Positions 55,241-64,000 of a stretch of DNA of 64,000 nt are shown here, in pieces; the first letter of the stretch is position 1, and every line of letters begins with the position of its first letter. The stretch covers positions 60,462,970-60,526,969 of the forward strand of contig NC_057925.1 in assembly GCF_018873765.1 (NCBI RefSeq), read 5' to 3'. A program made the position numbers and the translations under genes. Source of the DNA: Telopea speciosissima. Its lineage: Eukaryota; Streptophyta; Magnoliopsida; Proteales; Proteaceae. A model generated the notes under the pieces. The model saw only the letters and a list, made by a program, of their open reading frames with translations. It was not told the origin of the DNA and searched no databases.

Positions 55241-58200
55241 ATCAGGGGTCAAGGTAAAGAGGCTCATGGAGATTCATGACCTCTTCGTCAACTGGAGTAG
55301 GCATCTCTATGTACGGCTTCAATCTTTGGCCATTGACCTTGAAAGTAGCTCCTGTACTTAGATTGAGGACTTCAACAGCCCCATGAGGATAAATTTTTTG
55401 AACAATATAGGGCCTATCCCATCTAGAACGCAGCTTACCTGGAAAGATATGCAAACGAGAATTGTACAACAAAACATTCTGGCCTACCTCAAAAGATTTT
55501 CTCAAAATGTGCCTATCATGGAAAGCCTTGGTTTTTCCTTGTAAATTCGGGCATTCTCATATGCCTCATTCCTAAGCTCTTCCAACTCAGATAGTTGGAG
55601 TTTCCTATGGGCACCTGCAGTGCGTAGGTCAAAGTTAAGCTTCTTGATAGCCCAAAAGGCCTTGTGCTCAATCTCTACAGGTAAGTGACATGCCTTTCCA
55701 TACACCAAACGGTACGAAGATTGACCAAGATCGGTCTTGAAGGCTGTCCTATGGGCCCACAACGCATCTACCAATCGGTTAGACCAATCCTTGCGATTCG
55801 GGTTGATGGTTTTCTCAAGAATTTGCTTGATCCGCCTATTTGAAACCTCAACTGCCCTTGTGCAGGGATGGTAGGGTGTGGCCAACTTATGGACGACACC
55901 ATACTTTTTCATGAGGGCCTCAAAAGGCCGATTACAAAAATGCTTGCCCGATCACTAATGAGAGCCGGGAGTACCAAAACGGGAGAAGATGTTCTCCTTC
56001 GAAATTTCACAACCACCTTGTGGTCATTGGTCTTACAAGCAACTGCCTCAATCCATTTGGACACATAGTCTACAGCAAGTAATATGTACAGGTTACCAAA
56101 AGAGTTAAGGAAAGGCCCCATGAAATCAATACCCCATACATTAAACACCTCAACCACCAGAATTGGGTTGAGGGGCATCATATTTCTCTTAGTAAGATGC
56201 CCTAAGGATTGGCATGAAGAACATGCCCTGCAATAAGTAAAAGCGTCTTTAAAAAGACTAGGTCAATAAAATCCACACTGTAAAACTTTGACCGCAGTCT
56301 TATTAGGCCCAAAATGGCCTCCACAAGCCTGATCACGGCAAAAAGATAAGACAGATTGTTGCTCATGATCAAGGACACATCTCCGGATTACTTGATCCAG
56401 GCAGGTCTTAAAAAGATAAGGATCATCCCAAAAGAAATACTTAACTTGTGAAAAGAAACGATTCTTATCTTGGGTGGACCAATGTGCAGGTGTCACACCC
56501 GTAACCAGATAATTATCAATATCGGCAAACCAAGGTTCACTAGACACTGCCATCAGATACTCATCAGGAAAATTCTCGTTTGGAGAATCAACGATCAAGG
56601 AATTAGGCAATGAGGATAGATGGTCCGCAACCAAATTTTCACACCTTTTCTTATCCCTAATTTCAAGATCAAATTATTGTAACAAAAGGACCCACCTAAT
56701 GAGGCGAGCCTTGGCATCTTTTTTCGCACAAGATATTTGATAGTTGCATGGTCGATATAAACAATCACATGTGATCCAACCAAGTAGGGCCTAAACTTCT
56801 CTAAAGCAAACACAATGACTAAAAATTCTTTCTCAGTGGTGGTATAATTAAGCTGTGCATCATTAAGAGTCCTACTTGCATAATAAATCACATGGGACAA
56901 TTTATTGATTCTTTGCCCAAGAACAGCCCCTATAGCAAAATCAGAGGCATCACACATAAGTTCAAATGAAACTGTCCAAATTGGAGCTTGAATAATAGGG
57001 GCTGAAGTCAACGCTCTTTTCAATTGCTCAAAACTATCATGACACTCAGAAGAAAAATCAAATGGGCAGTCCTTTGCCAAAAGAGAGGTGAGAGGTCTAG
57101 CTATCTGGCTAAAGTCCTTGATGAATCTTCTATAAAAACCTGCATGGCCAAGAAAAGATCGAATGTCCTTCACACTCTTGGGTGGTGGTAAATTGGCTAT
57201 AAGGTCCACCTTAGATCTATCAACCTTGATCCCTTCTTTGGACATAATGTGACTAAGAACTATACCTTGCTTTACCATGAAGTGGCACTTCTCCCAATTC
57301 AGGACCAAGTTCTTTTCTATGCATCTTTTAAGAACCAAAGAGAGATGATGCAAGCAATTAGAAAAAGTAGAGCCGTGAAAAGAAAAATCATCCATAAACA
57401 CCTCTAGGAAGTGCTCTACCATATCAGAAAAGATACTCATCATGCACCTTTGGAATGTAGCAGGGGCATTGCAAAGCCTAAAAGGCATACGCCGGTAAGC
57501 AAAGGTTCCATAAGGGCATGTGAAAGTGGTCTTGTGTTGGTCCTCTAGAGCAATAGGAATTTGGTTATAGCCTGCATAACCATCAAGAAAACAATAATAT
57601 TCATGGCCAGCTAGTCTCTCTAACATCAGATCAATAAAAGGTAAGGGGAAGTGGTCCTTCCAAGTTGCCGCATTCAATTTCCTATAGTCAATGCACACTC
57701 TCCATCCTGTTTGGATACGGGTTGGAATCAACTCATTATTAGCATTATTAACTACAGTGACTCCTCCTTTCTTAGGCACAACCTGCACAGGACTCACCCA
57801 TTGGCTATCAGAAATAGGATAAATGATGCCATGATCCAAGCATTTTATGATCTCTTTCTTGATTGCCTCTTTCATCACAGGATTAGCCCTCCTTTGGGGT
57901 TCCCTAGAAGGTGTAGAACTCTCCATCAGATGTATATGATGTTGAACAATGGAGGGGCTAATACCTTTGATGTCAGACATGGTCCAACCTATGGCTTCCT
58001 TATTGTCCTTTAGAAGCTTAATCAACTCTTCTTCCTGAATAGAAGTCAAATCAGAAGCAATAATAACAGGAAGAGTATGATCATGTCCTAAGAAGACATA
58101 CTTGAGGTTGGAGGGCAATGCCTTCAACTCTAATGTGGGGGGCTCAATAATAGAGGATTTGGGAATGGAAGTGGTTAGGGGTCCAAGGGGCTCCAAAGGT

Positions 58201-60750
58201 GGTTGGATGCTCCAGACCTCAGATAAGGGAGTATCATCAACACCCTCCAATTCTTGCATACATTCTTGAAATCCTGAATCAAAATCAATCTCAAAGAACG
58301 TATCAATATCATCGGGAAATCCTTGAAGCATATGCACCTCTTCATCAATGTCAGGCTGCTTGCCCAACCTAAACACATTGAAGTCAACAGAAGTATTGCC
58401 AAAAGATAATTTCATGAGACCATTCCTGCAATTGATTAAAGCATTACTGGTAGCTAGGAATGGTCTACCCAATATGATTGGGATTTGGTCTTTGAAGTTG
58501 GCAATGGGTTGGGTATCTAAAATAATAAAATCTACAGGAAAAATAAATTCCCCAACCTTCAACAGGACATCCTCAATCATTCCCTTAGGAACTTTAACCG
58601 ACCGATCTGCAAGTTGAAGAGTAATTTTGGTCGGTTTCAGTTCTCCCAATCCCAGTTGTTGGTAGACATGAAAGGGTAAGAGGTTCACACTTGCACCAAG
58701 GTCCAATAAGGCATGATCAATAGTAGTATGGCCTATAGTGCAAGAGATGGTGGGACTTCCCGGATCCTTATGCTTAGCTGCTACTGACTGTGAGATTAGA
58801 GAACTAATGTTAGCAGCCAAAAATGCCTTTTTGGGCACATTGGTGGTCCTCTTTTAGGTGCATAAGTCTTTGAGGACTTTAGCATAAGCGGGGATCTGGG
58901 TAATAGCATCCAACAAGGGGATATTCACCTGAACCTGTTTGAACACATCCAATATCTTCTCCACAGAAGAAGACTTCTTGCTAACCAACCTATTTGGGAA
59001 AGGGGCGGTGGGATATAAATTCTTTCGGGGTTGGTCTTTTGAACTTCCTCACAGAATCCTCTTTGGTTTCCTCAACCAAATCATCGTATATCTTTAGGTT
59101 CATCAGACGAACCTAAAGCGTAGGCACTTCAATGGCCTCTTCAGAAGGGGGAGAGTCAACAGGAGTATGAGATGATAAAAACTGAGGTGCACTAGTCTGT
59201 TGATACTCACGGCCACTCCTTAAAGCATAAACAACATTTACCTGTCTAGAGGGCCCTTAGTGCTATTGGCCTTGTGCAACATTGGTTGGAGGAGCTTGGG
59301 TACCTTGCTGAATATGAACCTGATGCCTAGGTTTTGGCTCAGTGGCTAGGTAACTTCCCTGTTTCCCTCTCATGCAGGATTGTGACAAGTGGGTGAGTTG
59401 TTTTTCCATGTTATTGTGGCTTGTCATGAGAAGAGCTATCTTGTTGTCCATCTCATTCAGTCTTGTTGCCTCTCCTATATTGGTAAACCCTGGGGGTTGC
59501 TGATAAGGTGCAAGGAGAGGAGGCCTAGCAGAATTAATAGAAGATCCTGGATGAGGACGAGGGGGAAAGGGGTTAGGAGACATTCCTTGGCTTTGTGGTA
59601 CATAGTTGGTCCTTTGGGCACCAACCTGGCCTTGATGGTTAAAGTTGGATGGGCCTGCTTGGTTCCCTTGATTCCATGAGAAATTGGGGTGATTTCTCCA
59701 TCCTGGATTGTAAGTATTACTATATAGGTTATTTTGGTAGAGAGCACTTACATTCTCGGTCTTTGAAATTGCCCACCAAGGTGTTGGGGCATTCCTCGAA
59801 AGGTGTCCGGGGTTTGGCACCAAGCGCATACCGACACATGGTTGACTGGTTGACCGGATTAAGCGGTATAGACTCTTTAAGAACTATGGACTCCAACCGT
59901 TTTATGAGGTTATCAAGTTTGGCCTCCTTGGCTGGCATACCCTCAATGAGATACCCCTTAGTGGTCCTTTCAGCCTCTTGGGAAGATTCTCATTCCCTAG
60001 TCTTATCAGCCAAGTTGGTTAAGAATGTCCATGCATCATTCTCCTCAGAAAAAAGAAGTAAAGCCTGTTGGACACATAGACTCTACAAGTTGCTTGGTCT
60101 GATAATCAATACCCTCATAAATAATTTGGCATAGCTGCCATAAGTCAAAACCATGGTGAGGGCATTCTAAGAGGAGGTCTTTGAATCTTTCCATGAATTT
60201 AGAAAAGGACTCATGTGGTTTCTGCCTGAACTGGAGGATGTCACTTTTAAGCTTATTGGTCTTGTGAAGAGGGAAGAATTTTCTCAAAAAGACAATGGTG
60301 AACTCATCCCATGTATTAATGGAGTTTGTTGGCAGTCCATAGAGCCACTTCTTGGCCTGGTTTTTTAGGGCAAAGGGTATAAACCTAAGCCTAACTGCAT
60401 CATCAGTCAAATTCTGGACCTTAATTAGAACACAGACCTCCTCAAATTCCCTAAGGAAGAGATATGCATCCTCATTAGCCATCCCATGGAAATGGGGTAG
60501 CATGCTGATGAAGTTGGTTTTCAGTTCATAGTTATTCCCTGTAACAACAAGCAGACTAATGCATGAGGGCTGTGCAGCCCTGGTGGGGTAAAACCTATCC
60601 TTAAGAGTCTTGGGTTGTTGGTCACCCATGGTTAAAGGTGGTAGAGAAGGTGGTCTTCTAATAAGACGATTACTTGAATCACGAGTCCACACCTTAGCCA
60701 TCTAAATAGATATGATGTCTCCTTTAGAAAAATTAAAGAAAAATAAAACA

Positions 60751-60785
<35 letters not shown>

Positions 60786-61310
60786 AAGAAACAAGAGGGA
60801 CCCCAAGGTATATAGTGCATCTCTATCCCTCAAAAATCGAAACAATGGTTCAAAAGCTGTAAGGATGTCATATAGGTTGACAGCAAGGGAACCCGTATAG
60901 TCTTCTATAGCCACCTACGTACGACTCCAATATGGATTCTGATGTAGAATGGAGGTCTACTATACGTTTATGTTTCCAACACTCTCACTATGTCGCTTTT
61001 CTGTTATCAAGAGTGGTCACCTCCAAAGATAAGTCACATGTCAATCCACCCAACCAAGTCAAGATGTAACGTCATAGGTAACTTAATTCTATGAGGGACA
61101 CCAAAAGATGGAGGGTTGAAGCATATGAAGGACTTTAGATTGGGCGCACACTATTTGAAACAGAAGAGAAACAAGAAGAGGTTTTCAAAAACTGGTTTTT
61201 TTTTTTTCAAAAAAAAAGAAGAGAAAATAATAAACCAAAACACTTCGAACTACTTAAAAATCAGATAAATAAAATGGACAATAATCTCCCCGGCAATGGC
61301 GCCAAAAACT

Positions 61311-63010
61311 TGTTTGAGTTAAAATAAAATCACAAGCGTACGGGTCAATCGTAGCTATGGGTCGAACACGAGGAGATATACGCCACTCTATTTAACTAAC
61401 TTAAAAGTAATGCAAAATGAACCAAATTAAAGTGTTAAATTAAACTAATTAAACTAACGAAAATCAATGCATCCTAACTTATAAGCATCTAACAAAATTA
61501 AGGGATTAAATCGACGTCCTAACACATGAGCATCTAACCTATCAAACTAAAGCGAATTAAAAGGAATAAAAATACAGCCACACATACTAACCACATAAAA
61601 AGAAATAAGGGAATAAAAATACATCCATAAACCACAACCATATAAAATTAAAATAAAAGAAATAGAGGGGGAAGAAGAAGAAGATAGAGAGAGATAGAGG
61701 AGATGGAGAATGAGATTGAGCGTTTAGATAGTAAAACCTGGATGTGCTTGCATGGATGTAAATGAAAAGCTTGAATACTTGCATAAACTTACCATGGCCT
61801 CCTCTTCTAAATCTTCAAGTCTTGTCATCAACTTAAGAACTTAGACTAGAAGGCTTAAAACCTAAACTAGAATTAAGAAATTACAACCCAATTGAAGACT
61901 TAAATTGAAATTAAAGCATAAACTAAACCTATTATAAGCATTAACTAAAAATTATAAAAGCAAACTAGAACTTAGAAAAGCCAAAAATCACAAATTAGAA
62001 GGAGAAGAAGAGAAGAAATTTCACTAAGTGAATGAGCAAATTTTTACAAAAGAGGTAGGGGGTATTTATAGGTGGAAGAGAGGAGAAGAGAGAAGATGAA
62101 AGTGTATGAGAAATATTCCCTAAGAAAATAGAATATTCTCTTCTCTTTCCTCTTTTACAATGCCTTGAATCCTAAGAAAAAAGAAAAAAAATAGAAAGAA
62201 GAAGAAGAGAAGATTGTTTACATAGATCTTCTATTTCTAGAAAAATAAACTTTCAATTTTAACAAGTGCTTCATTTTCTTTGTAGATATCTTCTCCAAGC
62301 AATAAAATCAAAGCATCTTTGATTTTTCAACCTTCCATAGATGAGAAAATATAAATCTATCCCAAGTAGAATTTCAGAAGTGCCCTTGAGAAGTTGGAGG
62401 AGAGAGAGAGTAAAGGTGATGACTAGGATTCCTTCAAGAATAAATAAAATACCCATTCTGTCCTTCAGAAAACGTGGAGCATGGGGTGCTTATATAGGTC
62501 TCACCATTGTGTTCCTTGCGAAAAATCACACAAAATAGATCCAAATTTCATCCAATTCGGAGTTGGGGAGCCCAAGATATCTCAAGTTGAAGTTGGACTG
62601 TCCAGAGCCTTCCAAATAGAATCTTTCGGGTACAGTAAAGTAACTTTTGATAATTTCATTAAGGCCCCTAAATTACGAACTTCCGTTTCACTTTGTCCCC
62701 ATCCGACTATCAATAATTATAAATAAACCCCTGCAGACCATTTTCACGCGTCGTTACGGAAACGGCCATAACTTCTTCGTTTCAACTCAGAATTAAGTGC
62801 CGTTTGAACCATTGTGAAGCTAACTCGATGGGCTATGCATCCATTTACATTTCTAAAAAGCTTAAAAACATCTCCTTAGCATCATCTCCTTCATTTTCAC
62901 AAGAATTCACCTAAACCCTGAAAAGCACAAGAAAGCACCGAGTAACTCTGTCCAATGTGGTAAAATGTATAATTTATGCCCTAAAATTTCACACATAAAT
63001 GTGCTCATCA
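61311..63010 (-). repeat. 5' LTR of the Athila element
   Basis: 1700 bp, TG...CA. Its inner edge is followed after six bases by the tRNA-Asp primer site TGGCGCCATTGCCGGGGA on the minus strand. Confidence 0.92.
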
Positions 63011-63015
63011 CGTGG

Positions 63016-63310
63016 TGATGCACAATGCACTGAGGTGGGATTTAAGGTGGTGCTAGTGTTGTAGTGGTACTTATGCCGATAGTGGTTGAAAAAAGGTGGA
63101 GTTATTGCACAAAAATCCCATGGTGCGAGAGCTCTTTCGTTGAAGCCCATAGAGTCGTTGTACATTTTCGTCCCATGAATAGTGACAAAGTCCCACCAAT
63201 TTGGTTGGGCTTGGGAGGGGATGGGGTAGATGCCACGTCAGTAGATAGTAATAACTCAACTCCTAATGTTGTCTGGGAACTTTCCCACCCCACCTAACCA
63301 AACACCTCAC
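63016..63310. repeat. Older repeat region, right half
   Basis: Continuation of 51236-52363 beyond the Athila insertion. G/T-rich (GATGGGGTAGATGCCACGTC), ending around CCACCCCACCTAACCAAACA. Confidence 0.4.
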
Positions 63311-63580
63311 TTTCTCATGCTTTTGGGAAATTAAGTACAACTCTCCCGCCCCTTAAATCCCACATCAAAACCCATCACAATGCATGGTCTGCTTAGGCAT
63401 AAAGGTTCAGATGTCGGATTCGATGAGTATCGATGTTGTCTCTGTGGATGTTGGAGCAGCCCACTAGGCGTGGCAAAATCTGACCCTACCCACCAATCCA
63501 TCCATACTGCCCAAACTTTTGATTGGTTGGGATATGATGTGTTGGTTGGGTTAGACCCATAAACTAAGCTAGGCCTTCTA
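63311..63580. other. Intergenic, no gene seen
   Basis: Unremarkable DNA between the old repeat and the SINE. Confidence 0.5.
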
Positions 63581-63817
63581 TTTTTTTTTTTTTTTGGTGT
63601 TAAGCTCCACATTGGGGGCATGCCAGGACTCACTGGGGCCGAATAAGGACTCACAAGGGGCCAGCAAGGGGATCCATAGGGCCACACTTATTACTACTAA
63701 TACATACAATACTACTATATTTCCAAAAAGGGTGGGTGAGGGTAGTAGGGTCAACCTTGTGATACCTACGTTAGACCCAACTATCTAGTCACCTACCACT
63801 GAGCTAGAAGCTCATCC
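63581..63817 (-). mobile_element. tRNA-derived SINE
   Basis: The minus strand begins GGATGAGCTTCTAGCTCAGT followed by GGTAGGTG, a classic A box. A degenerate B-box-like AAGGTTGACCC follows. The 3' end is an A run, seen as 15 T at 63581-63595. Length is about 235 bp. Family not recognised. Confidence 0.6.
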
Positions 63818-64000
63818 TGTGAGTTCCTATTGGGTGCATGGAAATAAATGAGAGGGTGTATATGATGAAATTTAAGTATAATATCCAGACCATTCTCTAA
63901 ATATTCAATGATCAAAATTTCCAGATGCTACAACTAGATGCATCATATATAAATACTTATGGACGTAAATCTTTTGCCTTTTCCCTTTCTATTTTTTCCA
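63818..64000. other. Window end, no feature seen
   Basis: AT-rich sequence without coding signal. Confidence 0.4.

Larger units (their letters stand above)
52364..63010 (-). mobile_element. Athila-type Ty3/gypsy LTR retrotransposon, nested
   Basis: A 10.6-kb element on the minus strand with LTRs at 52364-54052 and 61311-63010, TG...CA ends and a 5-bp target duplication CGTGG at 52359-52363 and 63011-63015. Next to the 5' LTR is a primer site complementary to tRNA-Asp (61287-61304); next to the 3' LTR is a G-rich polypurine tract. gag lies at about 59260-60700, protease-RT-RNase H at about 56600-58840, integrase at about 55240-56600. The gag text (FKDLL region), LTR length and tRNA-Asp primer are typical of Athila. 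No convincing env-like frame is seen. It appears broken in several places. By eye the LTRs differ at about two dozen sites plus short indels, so insertion was recent, of the order of 0.5-2 million years. Confidence 0.92.

Overview
This window looks like nuclear DNA of a flowering plant. Genes are split by short GT-AG introns, and the intergenic space is packed with plant repeats: a plant L1-type LINE, an Au-type SINE and other tRNA-derived SINEs, MITE and foldback elements, and a nested Athila-type Ty3/gypsy element. The gene families (G-type lectin receptor kinase, cotton-fibre/DUF761 protein, WRC domain, plant NAK-type kinase, SelO) are those of a land plant. A woody eudicot or early-diverging angiosperm is my guess; the species cannot be read from the sequence.

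1-12.2 kb: a decayed LINE, then a tandem receptor-kinase locus on the minus strand. It has one intact, intronless G-type lectin kinase gene (4459-6900) and a broken neighbour copy (about 9176-10800) that lost its lectin region. A fragment of a saccharopine-dehydrogenase-like gene lies between them. Flanking segments at 1826-2290 and 11751-12240 are paralogous.

12.2-19.7 kb: two minus-strand, three-exon classical short-chain dehydrogenase/reductase (SDR) genes (12906-14453 and 16096-19547) in tandem, with identical intron phases. The larger copy has SINEs and a hairpin in its introns.

19.7-27.4 kb: repeat-rich, with several foldback elements, one well-formed tRNA-Thr(CGU) gene (minus strand, 23343-23413) and a DUF761 gene (24423-25016).

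27.4-33.0 kb: a NAK/AAK1-like protein kinase with seven coding exons, a likely 5'-UTR intron holding a solo LTR, and one GC-AG intron.

33.0-40.1 kb: repeats, an orphan exon encoding a textbook WRC domain (33991-34346, minus) and a small unknown gene with a TATA box (35612-35878, minus).

40.1-50.5 kb: a complete eight-exon SELO gene (minus), encoding a predicted 640-residue organellar protein AMPylator. Its first intron has a long inverted repeat and a 666-bp tandem duplication.

50.5-64 kb: degenerate repeats, then an older repeat-like region split by a young Athila element (52364-63010) with about 1.7-kb LTRs and a 5-bp target duplication, and a SINE near the right edge. No operon logic applies. 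The genes are independent apart from the two tandem families.
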